Assembly: GCF_001429245.1 (NCBI RefSeq)
Contig: NZ_LMJE01000001.1
Location: forward strand, 373,186-437,185
From: Rhizobium sp. Root274
GTDB taxonomy: Bacteria > Pseudomonadota > Alphaproteobacteria > Rhizobiales > Rhizobiaceae
Direction: 5' to 3'
DNA length: 64,000 nt
Each line of letters starts with the position of its first letter. Within the stretch, counting starts at the first letter, position 1. The translations under genes were made by a program, and so were the position numbers. A model generated the notes under the pieces. That model was not told where the DNA came from. It saw only the letters and a program-made list of their open reading frames with translations, and did no database searches. Shown here piece after piece: positions 15,848 through 25,236 of this stretch.

Positions 15848-17206
15848 ATGACAGCATCGACCGAGGCCGCCGATCAGACCGCAGCCGACCCTTCTGCACG
15901 CATCGAGGTGCTGCTCGTCGGCATGAATGGCGACCTCAGAGGCAAGATGATCCCGCTCAAAGCCGAGGACAAGGTCTGGAAGAATACGGTGCGCCTTCCG
16001 GCCTCGACGCAGTCGCTCGACATCTGGGGCGACGACAATGACGACATCACCAGGATCTCGCTGACGCTCGGCGACCCCGATGGCATCTGCACGCCGGACA
16101 GGAATTCGCTGACGACCCTGCCCTGGGGTCCCGAGGGCTCCAAGCAGGTGCTCGCCACCATGCACACGCTTGATGGAGAGCCGCACTACGTCTGCCCGCG
16201 CGCGATCCTCGCCAGCGTCATGAAGCGCTTCGAGGCGAAAGGCCTGACGCCGGTCGTTGCCACCGAACTCGAATTCTACGTCATGGAGCCGGATTTCCGG
16301 GAGACCGGCGTGCCGATGCCGCCAAAGGCGCTTGTCATGAACGGCGAGGTCGAGGGCTACCAGCTCTATGACATGCGCGCGACCGCCGCGATGGAGGACT
16401 TCCTCGGCACCGTGCGCGAATATTGCGACCATATGGGGCTGCCGGCGGACGCAACGACGGCCGAATTCGGCCCGGGGCAGTTCGAGGTCAACCTCCTGCA
16501 CAAGCCCGACGCGATGGCGGCGGCCGATGACTGCATCTATCTGAAGCGCGTCGTCGATTTTGCCGCCCGCCGCCATGGCTTCAAGGCCACCTGCATGGCC
16601 AAGCCTTACGGAGACCATGCCGGCTCGGGCCTGCATGTGCATGCCTCGATCATCGACAAGGACGGCAAGAACATCCTGGATGCCAAGGGCGGCGATCCGG
16701 TGAAGCTCAAGTCGATCACCGCAGGCATGTTGAAGAGCATGCAGGATGCGCAGTTGATCTTCGCGCCCTTTGCCAATTCCTATCGCCGCTTCCAGCCGGG
16801 CTCCTTTGCGCCCGACAAGATCGACTGGGGTTTCGGCAATCGCGGCACGGCGATCCGCATCCCGGACAAGGACGGCCCCGCCGCCCGCATCGAACACCGC
16901 GTCGCTGGTGCGGACGCCAATCCGCATCTGCTGCTCGCCGCCATCCTCGGTGGTATCCTGCTTGGCCTCGAAGAAGACCTCGATCCCGGCCCGGTCACCA
17001 CGCCGGACAGCGCGCCGGAGAACCCCGACATGCTGACCTATGATTTCCTGACGGCGGTCGAGCGCTTCCGGAACTCGGCCTTCATCAAGGATATCTTCGG
17101 CGCCGAATACCAGCGCATCTATGGCGACACGAAGCGCAAGGAGGCGATGGCCTATCTGCGCACCGTGTCGAGCTTCGATTACCAGACCTATCTGCCGCGG
17201 ATCTGA
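15848..17206 (+). CDS. Glutamine synthetase family protein (gamma-glutamyl-amine ligase type)
   Basis: 452 residues from the ATG at 15848. It has the type I GS fold: beta-grasp N-domain (LLVGMNGDLRGKMIP), then the ATP/glutamate site with ELEFYVMEP, EFGPGQFEVN, HGFKATCMAKPYGDHAGSGLHVH and NRGTAIRIP, and C-terminal ARIEHRVAGADANPHLLLAAIL. The segment that holds the adenylylated tyrosine in GlnA is not recognisable, so GlnE control is unlikely. These family members ligate glutamate to putrescine, ethanolamine or other amines in the gamma-glutamyl pathway. Divergence from the class III aminotransferase supports amine catabolism. It is followed by a hairpin (17231-17250). Confidence 0.88.
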   Translation: MTASTEAADQTAADPSARIEVLLVGMNGDLRGKMIPLKAEDKVWKNTVRLPASTQSLDIWGDDNDDITRISLTLGDPDGICTPDRNSLTTLPWGPEGSKQVLATMHTLDGEPHYVCPRAILASVMKRFEAKGLTPVVATELEFYVMEPDFRETGVPMPPKALVMNGEVEGYQLYDMRATAAMEDFLGTVREYCDHMGLPADATTAEFGPGQFEVNLLHKPDAMAAADDCIYLKRVVDFAARRHGFKATCMAKPYGDHAGSGLHVHASIIDKDGKNILDAKGGDPVKLKSITAGMLKSMQDAQLIFAPFANSYRRFQPGSFAPDKIDWGFGNRGTAIRIPDKDGPAARIEHRVAGADANPHLLLAAILGGILLGLEEDLDPGPVTTPDSAPENPDMLTYDFLTAVERFRNSAFIKDIFGAEYQRIYGDTKRKEAMAYLRTVSSFDYQTYLPRI

Positions 17207-17230
17207 TCCCTCAACGCCAGGTGTCCATGC

Positions 17231-17250
17231 GGGCGGCGCAGTAGCGCCGC
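17231..17250 (+). terminator. Hairpin after the GS-like gene
   Basis: GGCGGCGC-AGTA-GCGCCGCC is a perfect 8-bp stem with a 4-base loop, 24 bases after the stop codon. There is no T run, so termination would be weak or Rho-assisted. Confidence 0.6.
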
Positions 17251-17259
17251 CTGTCGCAT

Positions 17260-17288
17260 ATTGACTACGAGATGACGCGCTAATAAAA
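17260..17288 (+). promoter_or_regulatory. Consensus housekeeping promoter for oppA
   Basis: TTGACT (17260-17265), exactly 17 bases, then TAAAAT (17283-17288). It stands about 155 bases before the oppA ATG, giving a long 5' leader. It is the best sigma-70-type match I found in the window. Confidence 0.65.
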
Positions 17289-17444
17289 TTTCGTCATAAG
17301 CCCGTCACACGAAATCTTTGAACCAAGTCACAGGCTTGGGTGACAAAAGCCCCTTAAATTTGGGGTAGTTCACTACAAATCAACTTGCCAGCGCCAAGTG
17401 AATGCTCTTCTCTGCCCTTTCCGTAAACGTAAAAGGGGAAAAAA

Positions 17445-19046
17445 ATGACAATCCAAACCCGACGACTTCTTGGCACAGCCCTTCTTCTCGGCTCACTGTT
17501 GACCGGCGCGAGCCAGGCGCTCGCCGAAGCCGTTCTGCATCGCGGCAATGCCGGCGAACCGCAGACCCTCGACTACGCCCACATCTCGATCGACATCGAA
17601 GGCTTCGTCGTCCGCGACATGTTCGAAGGCCTGACCATATTCAACGCCAAGGGTGAAGTGGTTCCGGGGACTGCCGAAAGCTGGACCGTTTCCGACGATA
17701 GCCTGACCTACACGTTCAAGATCCGCGACAATGCCAACTGGTCCGACGGAACGCCGGTGACCGCCGAAGACTTCGTCTTCTCGATGCGCCGCCTGGAAGA
17801 TCCGAAGACAGCTGCCGAATATGCCGGCATTCTCTACCCGATCAAGAACGCCGAGAAGGTGAACAAGGGCGAAGTCCCGGTCGACCAACTCGGCATCAAG
17901 GCCGTCGATGCCAAGACCGTGGAAATCACGCTCGAGCGTCCGACCCCGTTCTTCCTGCAGCTTCTCGCCCACTACACCGCGCTGCCAATCAGCAAGGCCA
18001 ACTTTGAAAAGTTCGGCGATCAGTTCGTCAAGCCGGGCAACATGGTGTCCAACGGCGCCTTCAAGCTCGAAGCGCATGTGCCGAACGACACCCTGACCGT
18101 CGTCAAGAACGACAAGTACTGGGATGCCGCCAACGTCAAGCTCGACAAGGTCATCTTCTACCCGATCGACGACGATGCCGCTTCCGTACGTCGCTTCGAA
18201 GCCAAGGAAATGGACCTCGTCTACAACTTCTCCGCAGACCAGATCAAACGCCTGCGCGAAACCTACAACGACCAGGTCCACGTGACCCCGTCGCTCGCCA
18301 CCTATTACTACGTCTTCGACAACCGCGAACCGCCCTATAACGACGTGAACGTTCGTCGCGCGCTGTCCATGGCCGTCGACCGTGACTTCCTCGCCCAGGA
18401 AATCTACGCTGGCGCCCAGCTTCCGGCTTACAACCTCGTTCCCCCGGGCATGCCGGGCTATGGCCAGGGTCCGGTTCCGGATTTCGCCTCGATGTCGCAG
18501 ATCGACCGCGAAGACAAGGCCGTCGAGCTGATGAAGGCCGCAGGCTACGGTGAAGGCGGCAAGCCGCTCAACATCGAGATCCGCTACAACACCAACGCCA
18601 ACCACGAGCGCGTCGCAACCGCCGTTGCCGACATGTGGAAGAACACGTTCGGCGCCAAGGTGTCGCTGGTGAACCTCGACGTGGCCTCGCACTACGCCTA
18701 CCTGCAGGAAGGCGGCAAGTTCAACGTCGCCCGCGCCGCCTGGTCGGCCGACTACGGCGATCCGGAAAACTTCCTGGCGCTCAACACCAGCACCAACACG
18801 ACGTTCAACTACGGCAAGTACAAGAGCGAAGAATACGACTCGCTGATGAAGCAGTCCTATGATGAGCAGGATCCGGCCAAGCGCATGGAAATCCTGAAGA
18901 AGGCGGAAGAGGTCCTGAACAACGACCAGCCGATCGCCCCCTTCATGAACTCCGCCAACCTGTGGCTCGTGTCCTCGCGAGTCTCCGGCTGGGAAGACAA
19001 TGCTGTCAACGAGCATCTGTCGAAGTTCCTCAGCGTTTCCGAATAA
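17445..19046 (+). CDS. oppA: Oligopeptide ABC transporter substrate-binding protein
   Basis: 533 residues with a Sec signal peptide (about 1-27, ending QALA). This is an SBP_bac_5 family periplasmic receptor: HRGNAGEPQTLDYAHISIDIE at the mature start, then DNANWSDGTPVTAEDFVFSMRR, the family signature, and the NVRRALSMAVDRDFLAQEIY hinge region. It captures peptides and hands them to OppBC. A consensus promoter and a GGGG-rich ribosome binding site (AAAGGGG) drive it. A stable hairpin separates it from oppB, consistent with the receptor being made in excess. OppA, MppA and dipeptide or nickel receptors share this fold, so ligand choice is uncertain. Confidence 0.92.
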   Translation: MTIQTRRLLGTALLLGSLLTGASQALAEAVLHRGNAGEPQTLDYAHISIDIEGFVVRDMFEGLTIFNAKGEVVPGTAESWTVSDDSLTYTFKIRDNANWSDGTPVTAEDFVFSMRRLEDPKTAAEYAGILYPIKNAEKVNKGEVPVDQLGIKAVDAKTVEITLERPTPFFLQLLAHYTALPISKANFEKFGDQFVKPGNMVSNGAFKLEAHVPNDTLTVVKNDKYWDAANVKLDKVIFYPIDDDAASVRRFEAKEMDLVYNFSADQIKRLRETYNDQVHVTPSLATYYYVFDNREPPYNDVNVRRALSMAVDRDFLAQEIYAGAQLPAYNLVPPGMPGYGQGPVPDFASMSQIDREDKAVELMKAAGYGEGGKPLNIEIRYNTNANHERVATAVADMWKNTFGAKVSLVNLDVASHYAYLQEGGKFNVARAAWSADYGDPENFLALNTSTNTTFNYGKYKSEEYDSLMKQSYDEQDPAKRMEILKKAEEVLNNDQPIAPFMNSANLWLVSSRVSGWEDNAVNEHLSKFLSVSE

Positions 19047-19060
19047 CGAACAAAAGGGAT

Positions 19061-19094
19061 CGGCGCGCGGCAGCATGATGGCTGTCGCGCGTCG
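19061..19094 (+). terminator. Intercistronic hairpin between oppA and oppB
   Basis: CGGCGCGCGGCAGC (19061-19074) pairs with GCTGTCGCGCGTCG (19081-19094) over 14 bp, including G-U pairs, with a 6-base loop and TTTT at 19097-19100. It probably terminates part of the transcription and protects the oppA mRNA. Confidence 0.7.
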
Positions 19095-19106
19095 GCTTTT
19101 ATCACC

Positions 19107-20030
19107 ATGATCTCATTCGTCCTGCGCCGGCTCATGAGCGCCGTGCCCACCGTGTTCGTCGTCGTGACGATCTCGTTCTTCCTGATGCGCTTCGCGCCTG
19201 GTGGTCCGTTCAGCCTCGAACGTCCGCTCCCGCCGCAGACCATGGCCAATGTCATGGAAACCTACAGGCTCAACGACCCGCTCTGGAGCCAATACCTCAA
19301 CTATCTCGGCAATGCCTTCAGAGGCGATTTCGGCCCGAGCTTCATCTACAAGGACAACACGGTTGCCGAACTGATCGGCAAGGCCCTGCCCTATTCCGTC
19401 GAACTCGGCCTCTATGCGATCCTGATCGCGCTGATCGGCGGCGTCATCCTCGGGACGATCGCCGCCCTTCGGCAGAACAGTGCGCTGGACTTCGGCCTGA
19501 TGGCCTTTGCAACCATCGGCGTCACCGTGCCGAACTTCGTTGTCGGCCCGGTGCTGACCCTGATCTTCGCTGTGATGCTGTCCTGGCTGCCGGCCGGCGG
19601 CTGGGGCAATGGCGGCTTCCAGAACCTCATCCTGCCGATGACGGCACTGGCGCTTCCGCAGCTCGCCGTCTTCGCGCGCCTGACACGCGGCTCGATGATC
19701 GAGGCGCTGAACGGCGACCATATCCGCACCGCGCGGGCCTATGGCCTGCCGCCGCGCGTCGTGGTCATCACCCATGCGCTGCGTGGCGCCATGCTGCCGG
19801 TCGTCTCCTATCTCGCGCCATGTGCAGCGGCCCTGCTCACCGGTTCTGCCGTCGTCGAGAGCATCTTCACCATCCCCGGTGTTGGCCGCTATTTCGTGCT
19901 CGGCGCGCTCAACCGCGATTATCCCCTCGTCATGGGCACCGTCATTCTCGTCGCCGTGTTCGTGATCTTCTTCAACCTGCTGGTCGATATCGCCTATGGC
20001 CTGCTCGATCCGAGGGTCCGCAATGACTGA
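19107..20030 (+). CDS. oppB: Oligopeptide ABC transporter permease OppB
   Basis: 307 residues, six membrane segments. The first helix starts MISFVLRRLMSAVPTVFVVV as in all OppB/DppB proteins. The EAA loop that docks to the ATPase reads EALNGDHIRTARAYGLPPRVV near residue 200. It forms the transmembrane channel with OppC. No strong ribosome binding site stands before its ATG, and the hairpin upstream may lower its expression relative to oppA. Its stop overlaps the oppC start (ATGACTGA). Confidence 0.93.
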   Translation: MISFVLRRLMSAVPTVFVVVTISFFLMRFAPGGPFSLERPLPPQTMANVMETYRLNDPLWSQYLNYLGNAFRGDFGPSFIYKDNTVAELIGKALPYSVELGLYAILIALIGGVILGTIAALRQNSALDFGLMAFATIGVTVPNFVVGPVLTLIFAVMLSWLPAGGWGNGGFQNLILPMTALALPQLAVFARLTRGSMIEALNGDHIRTARAYGLPPRVVVITHALRGAMLPVVSYLAPCAAALLTGSAVVESIFTIPGVGRYFVLGALNRDYPLVMGTVILVAVFVIFFNLLVDIAYGLLDPRVRND

Positions 20031-21156
20031 ATCATCCGTAACCCAGGGCATGGCCCCCGCCGAAGTGGCCGGTCGCAGCCTCACCCAGCTCGCCATGATG
20101 CGCTTCAAGCGCAACAAGGCGGCCATGGGCGGCTGCTTCATGCTGGTGCTCATCGTGCTGTTCTCGTTTGCCGGCCCGTTCTTCGTGCCGCATACCTACG
20201 ACCAGGTCTTCGCATCTTATGTCACCGTGCCGCCGAGCCTTCAGCCGCGTCCCGATCCGGAATCGCTGCAGCAGGTCGCTGAAGGCATTGCCAAGCGGGC
20301 GCGCGTGGAGCTGAAAAGCTTCGACGTGTCGAACGGCACCTTTACCTCCGTACTCACCGCCGCAAAGCCGATCGATCCGCGCACGATCCGCTATTTCGAT
20401 CGCACCAACGAGTTCAAGGAAACCGCCATCCAGGAGACGGGTGCCGACGGCCTCTCGGTCACCGTCACCGGCAAGGTCGATCAGGTCACCTTCCCCTTCG
20501 GCACCGACACCAATGGCCGTGACCTCTTGGTGCGCGTCATGCTCGGCGGGCAGATCTCGATTGCCGTGGGCCTCGCCGCAAGTCTCGTCTCACTCGGCAT
20601 CGGCGTCATCTACGGCGCGACATCGGGTTACCTCGGCGGCCGCATCGACAATGTGATGATGCGTTTCGTCGAAATCCTCTATTCGCTGCCCTTCGTCTTC
20701 CTGGTTGTCGTGCTCGTCGTCTTCTTCGGGCGATCGGTGGTGCTGATCTTCGTCGTCATCGGGGCGGTGCAATGGCTGGAGATGGCCCGCATCGTGCGCG
20801 GCCAGACGCTGTCCCTCAAACGCCGGGAATTCGTCGGCGCGGCCGAAGCGCTCGGCCTCACCGACTGGCAGATCATCCGCCGGCACATCATCCCCAACAC
20901 GATCGGCCCCGTCATCGTCTTCGTCACGGTCGTCGTGCCGCAGGTGATCCTGACCGAGAGCTTCCTGTCCTTCCTTGGCCTCGGCGTCCAGGCGCCGCTC
21001 GCCAGCTGGGGAACACTGATCTCGGAAGGCACGAAGAACATGCAGAGCGCACCATGGCTCCTGATCTTCCCGGCGATCTTCTTCGTCGCCACGCTGTTTG
21101 CCCTCAACTTTGTCGGCGACGGCCTGCGCGACGCGCTCGACCCGAAGGATCGCTGA
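20023..21156 (+). CDS. oppC: Oligopeptide ABC transporter permease OppC
   Basis: 377 residues from the ATG at 20023, which overlaps the oppB stop by 8 bases; GAGGG precedes it. An earlier in-frame ATG at 19996 lies inside oppB and is unlikely. The protein has a first membrane helix (about 40-60), a long periplasmic segment (about 60-165) ending in FPFGTDTNGRDLLVRVMLGG, then five helices with the EAA loop VGAAEALGLTDWQIIRRHI and SFLGLGVQAPLASWGTLI. The large loop is typical of OppC/YejE-type permeases. It forms the channel with OppB. The oppDF gene starts 2 bases after the stop. Confidence 0.93.
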   Translation: MTESSVTQGMAPAEVAGRSLTQLAMMRFKRNKAAMGGCFMLVLIVLFSFAGPFFVPHTYDQVFASYVTVPPSLQPRPDPESLQQVAEGIAKRARVELKSFDVSNGTFTSVLTAAKPIDPRTIRYFDRTNEFKETAIQETGADGLSVTVTGKVDQVTFPFGTDTNGRDLLVRVMLGGQISIAVGLAASLVSLGIGVIYGATSGYLGGRIDNVMMRFVEILYSLPFVFLVVVLVVFFGRSVVLIFVVIGAVQWLEMARIVRGQTLSLKRREFVGAAEALGLTDWQIIRRHIIPNTIGPVIVFVTVVVPQVILTESFLSFLGLGVQAPLASWGTLISEGTKNMQSAPWLLIFPAIFFVATLFALNFVGDGLRDALDPKDR

Positions 21157-21158
21157 TC

Positions 21159-22766
21159 ATGGACACACACGACACCACGACACCGGTCCTGACCGTCTCG
21201 GACCTCAAGGTCACTTTCCAGACCCCCGACGGCACCGTCGAAGCCGTCAAGGGCATCAGCTTCGACGTGAAGAAGGGCGAGACGCTCGCGATCGTCGGCG
21301 AGTCCGGCTCGGGCAAGAGCCAGACGATGATGGGCATCATGGGACTTCTCGCCAAGAACGGTACTGTCACGGGTACCGCCATGTATGGCGGCACCAATCT
21401 CGTCGGCCAGCCGCTCTCGACGCTCAATCAGGTTCGCGGCTCGAAGATCACCATGATCTTCCAGGAGCCGATGACCTCGCTCGATCCACTCTACCGGATC
21501 GGCCGGCAGATCGCCGAACCGCTGATCCATCATCGTGGCATGAGCAAGAGTGCTGCCCGCGCCCGCGTGCTGGAGCTGTTGAAACTCGTCGGCATTCCCG
21601 ACCCGGAACGGCGCATCGACAGCTATCCGCACGAGATGTCGGGCGGTCAGCGACAGCGCGTGATGATCGCCATGGCACTCGCCAACGAGCCAGACGTGCT
21701 GATCGCGGACGAGCCGACAACAGCACTCGACGTCACGATCCAGGCGCAGATCCTGACGCTGCTCGCCGACCTGCAGAAGCGGTTCGGCATGGCGATCGTC
21801 TTGATCACCCACGATCTCGGCGTGGTCAAACACGTGGCTGACCGGGTCGCCGTCATGCGCAAGGGCGAGATCGTCGAACAGGGCACGCGCGACGAGATCT
21901 TCAACGGCGCCCAGCATGATTATACGAAGATGCTGCTCGCCGCCGAACCAACCGGCACGAAAGCGCCGCCGGCCGACGATGCGCCCATGGTGCTGGAAGG
22001 CCGCAACGTCATCGTCGATTTCGACATCGGCGGTGGCGGGTTGTTTGGCAAGGCACGCACCTTCCGGGCGGTCGATCAGGTCAGCATCCGCCTTCGCCAG
22101 GGCCAGACCATCGGCATCGTCGGCGAGAGCGGTTCGGGCAAGTCGACGCTTGGCCGCGCGCTTCTGAAGCTTCTTCACGCGGACGGTGCCTTCCGCTTCG
22201 GCACCACCGACATCAGCGGTCTCGACCGCGCCGGCATGCGGCCCTTCCGCAAGCAGATGCAGCTCGTCTTCCAGGACCCCTATGGTTCGCTCTCGCCCCG
22301 CCAGACCGTGGGCGAGATTATCACCGAAGGGCTTTACGTGCACGAGCCGCAGCTCAGCCGCGCCGAGCGTGACCAGCGAGCCATTGCAGCCCTCAAGGAA
22401 GTCGGTCTCGATCCGGCCGCCCGCAACCGCTATCCGCACGAATTCTCCGGCGGCCAGCGGCAGCGCATCGCAATCGCCCGCTCGATCATCCTCAAGCCCA
22501 AGGTCGTCATCCTCGACGAGCCGACGTCTGCGCTCGATCGCTCGGTGCAGCGGCAGGTGATCGAACTCCTGCGCGACCTGCAGGACCGCTACGGCCTTTC
22601 CTATGTCTTCATCAGCCACGACCTCTCGGTCATCCGGGCGATGTCGGACCATGTGGTGGTGATGAAAAACGGCAAGATCGTCGAGCAAGGCGACACGGAA
22701 GCGATCTTTGATCATCCCGCAGAGGACTACACCAAGGCCCTGATCGCGGCAGCCTTCAGCCACTGA
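21159..22766 (+). CDS. Fused oligopeptide ABC transporter ATPase OppDF
   Basis: 535 residues containing two complete ABC ATPases in one chain. First half (about 10-265): Walker [10 protein letters not shown], signature SGGQRQRV, Walker [13 protein letters not shown]. Second half (about 280-535): Walker [13 protein letters not shown]-loop [12 protein letters not shown], signature SGGQRQRI, Walker [13 protein letters not shown], and the switch histidine in FISHDLSV. In many bacteria OppD and OppF are separate; the fusion guarantees equal amounts. It powers import through OppBC. The gene ends the operon at a hairpin with T-rich sides. YejF-type fusions look alike, so microcin-C/peptide import is also possible. 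Confidence 0.92.
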   Translation: MDTHDTTTPVLTVSDLKVTFQTPDGTVEAVKGISFDVKKGETLAIVGESGSGKSQTMMGIMGLLAKNGTVTGTAMYGGTNLVGQPLSTLNQVRGSKITMIFQEPMTSLDPLYRIGRQIAEPLIHHRGMSKSAARARVLELLKLVGIPDPERRIDSYPHEMSGGQRQRVMIAMALANEPDVLIADEPTTALDVTIQAQILTLLADLQKRFGMAIVLITHDLGVVKHVADRVAVMRKGEIVEQGTRDEIFNGAQHDYTKMLLAAEPTGTKAPPADDAPMVLEGRNVIVDFDIGGGGLFGKARTFRAVDQVSIRLRQGQTIGIVGESGSGKSTLGRALLKLLHADGAFRFGTTDISGLDRAGMRPFRKQMQLVFQDPYGSLSPRQTVGEIITEGLYVHEPQLSRAERDQRAIAALKEVGLDPAARNRYPHEFSGGQRQRIAIARSIILKPKVVILDEPTSALDRSVQRQVIELLRDLQDRYGLSYVFISHDLSVIRAMSDHVVVMKNGKIVEQGDTEAIFDHPAEDYTKALIAAAFSH

Positions 22767-22793
22767 CGAACAGGCCTCGTCTGCAGTGAAAAC

Positions 22794-22826
22794 GAAAACG
22801 GCGATCCGATCGGAAGCGCCGTTTTC
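22794..22826. terminator. Bidirectional terminator, oppDF / lipid kinase
   Basis: GAAAACGGCG (22794-22803) pairs with CGCCGTTTTC (22817-22826); the loop contains its own palindrome CCGATCGG (22806-22813). A-rich and T-rich arms make it work for both convergent transcripts. Confidence 0.75.
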
Positions 22827-22830
22827 AGTT

Positions 22831-23748
22831 TCAGACCGCGGCCACGGGCGGCGGCACAAGGACCTTCAACTCGGCGGGGTGGATCTTGAGTTCCACATCC
22901 GCCGGCATGCGCAATAGCTCGCCATCGAGCACGCAGGCCGCTCCCTTGCGGTGGCGGGGGAAATGCAGGTGGACATTCCGCGCGGTAGAAGCGGTCACCG
23001 CCTCATTCTCCTTGAAGCGTCCCCGCAGGATGTCGATCGCGAGCTTGCCGACGCCGGTCGGCTCCAGCGGTTCAGCGAGATAAACGCCCAGCATGCCGGT
23101 ATCGACCCTGTCGGCGAAGAACAGCGAGTTGTTGCCGAGCGGGTTGTTCGAAACCGAGATGGCCGAGACCGGCCGCTCGTCGCTTTTGCCGTCGCCGTCG
23201 ATATCGAAGATGACCTCGAAACGTGGCGGATCGAGCATCACGCCGAAAGCGGCACTGGTGCTCGCCCGGATCTTGCCGATGCGCGAGGCAAAGTTCATCT
23301 GGTTGCGCATGCGCACCATGCGGGCATGCAGACCGGCGGAGAACTGATGCACGAAGGGGCGACCATTCGCGGTGGCGATGTCGACAGCGGTCACCCGGCC
23401 TTCTGCCAGAACGTCGAGCACCTTCCAGATGTCGAGCGGCAGCTTCAGCGAGCGGGCAAAGAGGTTCATGGTGCCGGCCGGCACGACGCCGAGCGGCAGA
23501 CCTGCCTTCCAGGCAATGCCGGCAGCCGCCGAAATCGTGCCATCGCCGCCGCCGGCCACGACAGCTTCGACGCCAGGCGCTGCGACCGCCTTTTCCAAAG
23601 CCTCCACGATTTCGTCACCGGCGACAATGGCGCAGTCGAGATCATGGCCCTGCTTGGCAAAGGCTTCCGTTGCGCTCGCGCAATAGACCTGCATGTCGGT
23701 GGTCTTGAAGGTGCCGCCGTCGCGATTGAGTACCGCCTTGATCTTCAT
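22831..23748 (-). CDS. Diacylglycerol/lipid kinase family protein
   Basis: 305 residues of the DAGK catalytic fold: N-terminal KIKAVLNRDGGT, the nucleotide-binding VVAGGGDGTISAAAG (about residues 65-79), PLGVVPAGTMNLFARSL, and a C-terminal beta domain (about 130-300). Enzymes of this type phosphorylate diacylglycerol, ceramide or related lipids at the inner membrane. In rhizobia such an activity could recycle diacylglycerol released during osmoregulated glucan modification, but the true substrate is unknown. It is convergent with oppDF and appears monocistronic. Confidence 0.85.
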   Translation of the reverse strand: MKIKAVLNRDGGTFKTTDMQVYCASATEAFAKQGHDLDCAIVAGDEIVEALEKAVAAPGVEAVVAGGGDGTISAAAGIAWKAGLPLGVVPAGTMNLFARSLKLPLDIWKVLDVLAEGRVTAVDIATANGRPFVHQFSAGLHARMVRMRNQMNFASRIGKIRASTSAAFGVMLDPPRFEVIFDIDGDGKSDERPVSAISVSNNPLGNNSLFFADRVDTGMLGVYLAEPLEPTGVGKLAIDILRGRFKENEAVTASTARNVHLHFPRHRKGAACVLDGELLRMPADVELKIHPAELKVLVPPPVAAV

Positions 23749-24008
23749 GAAATCCCTTAAAGCCCCCGGCCAACGCGGTCACAACGTGCGGCCGGAGCAA
23801 AAGTTTCGGTTCTGCCTCAGATCGCGAGTGGCACGGGCAAATTCAAGGGCGAGCAATTGTCGAAGTGGCGAACAAAAGCCTTTGCTGCGATGCACATGGA
23901 CATGATAAACAACAATCTCATTTGTCATCCCGTGCGTCGCACCCCTCTCCCATCAAGGCTTCCCTGAAGCATTTTTGCGCCCGTCTCTGCGGCGCCCCTG
24001 GTGTTTTC

Positions 24009-25232
24009 ATGACCGATTGTTCCACCCTCGACAGCCTGCAAACCCGCGCGAACGATAAGACTGGCTTGAGCGCCACCGCCATCCTGCTCATCGAAATTGC
24101 ACTTGCCGCCGGCGGTTTCGGCATCGGTACCGGCGAATTCGTCATCATGGGGCTTCTGCCGGAAGTCGCGACCACCTATGGCGTGAGTGTGCCGCAGGCC
24201 GGTCACGTCATCTCGGCCTATGCGCTAGGCGTCGTCTTGGGAGCGCCGATCATTGCAGCACTCGCTGCCAAGCTGCCGCGCAAGACGCTTCTCCTGATGC
24301 TGATGGGGATCTTCGCGCTCGGCAATTTTGCCAGCGCCCTGGCGCCCGGCTTCCTCAGCTTCACCGCGCTTCGCTTCATCACCGGTCTGCCACACGGCGC
24401 CTATTTCGGTGTCGCAGCCCTCGTTGCCTCGTCCATGGCGCCGCCGCATCGCCGCGTGCGCGCCGTCGGGCGGGTCATGCTGGGGCTGACCATCGCCACC
24501 CTCGTGGGCACGCCGATCGCCACTTTCCTCGGCCAATTGATGGACTGGCGCGCCGCCTTCCTGATGGTCTCCGCCATCGGTGCGCTGACCGTCGCACTCA
24601 TCGCGATCTATCTGCCGAAGGACAGAGTGGTCGAGGGCGCCAGCATGCTGCGCGAACTCTCCGCCTTTGGCCGACTGCAGGTCTGGCTGTCCATGGCCGT
24701 CGCCGCCGTCGGCTTTGGCGGCATGTTCGCGATCTTCAGCTACATCGCCAAGACCGTGACCGACACGGCAGGTCTGCCGGCCAGCATGGTCGCTGTCGTC
24801 TTGGCTCTCTTCGGGATCGGCATGAATGTCGGCAACATTGTCGGCAGCCGGATGGCGGACCGCTCGCTCAACGGCACGATCGGCGGCATGCTCGCCTTCA
24901 ACATCGGGCTGATGAGCGTCTTTTCGCTGACCGCGCACAATCCGGTCATGCTGTGCATCTGCGTCTTCCTGACCGGCTGCGGCTTTGCCGCCTGCCCGGC
25001 CGTACAGACCCGGATCATGGATGTGGCGGCGGAGGCAAAAACGCTGGCAGCGGCCACCATCCACTCGGCTTTCAATCTTGCCAATGCGCTCGGCGCCTGG
25101 CTCGGCGGCCTCGTCATTGCCGCCGGCTATGGTTATGGCGCGACCGGTTATGTCGGCGCCGTGCTCTCCGCCTTCGGCCTGATGATTTTCCTGATTTCGG
25201 TCGCGCTCGAAAGGAAGGTCTCAGGCCGCTGA
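24009..25232 (+). CDS. MFS exporter, AraJ/YdhP-like (DHA1 type)
   Basis: 407 residues from the ATG at 24009; the longer frame begins in non-conserved sequence. Twelve hydrophobic segments fit the MFS. The N-terminus is typical of arabinose-efflux-type exporters: GFGIGTGEFVIMGLLPEVA with the GEF motif in helix 1, GVVLGAPIIAALAAKLPRK (motif A region), and the central HGAYFGVAALVA. These proteins expel sugars or small drugs with proton antiport. The substrate cannot be predicted. It ends 4 bases from the convergent L,D-transpeptidase gene with no space for a classical terminator. The 260-base upstream gap shows no recognisable operator. Confidence 0.88.
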   Translation: MTDCSTLDSLQTRANDKTGLSATAILLIEIALAAGGFGIGTGEFVIMGLLPEVATTYGVSVPQAGHVISAYALGVVLGAPIIAALAAKLPRKTLLLMLMGIFALGNFASALAPGFLSFTALRFITGLPHGAYFGVAALVASSMAPPHRRVRAVGRVMLGLTIATLVGTPIATFLGQLMDWRAAFLMVSAIGALTVALIAIYLPKDRVVEGASMLRELSAFGRLQVWLSMAVAAVGFGGMFAIFSYIAKTVTDTAGLPASMVAVVLALFGIGMNVGNIVGSRMADRSLNGTIGGMLAFNIGLMSVFSLTAHNPVMLCICVFLTGCGFAACPAVQTRIMDVAAEAKTLAAATIHSAFNLANALGAWLGGLVIAAGYGYGATGYVGAVLSAFGLMIFLISVALERKVSGR

Positions 25233-25236
25233 CGTC

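Noticed and set aside
17493..19076. 527-codon open frame on the minus strand
   Set aside because: Shadow of oppA; no family features and Val/Gly/Asp-biased composition.
20679..22859. 726-codon open frame on the minus strand
   Set aside because: It lies antisense to oppC and oppDF, which have complete ABC motifs; long antisense frames are expected in GC-rich genes, and its product has no recognisable domain.
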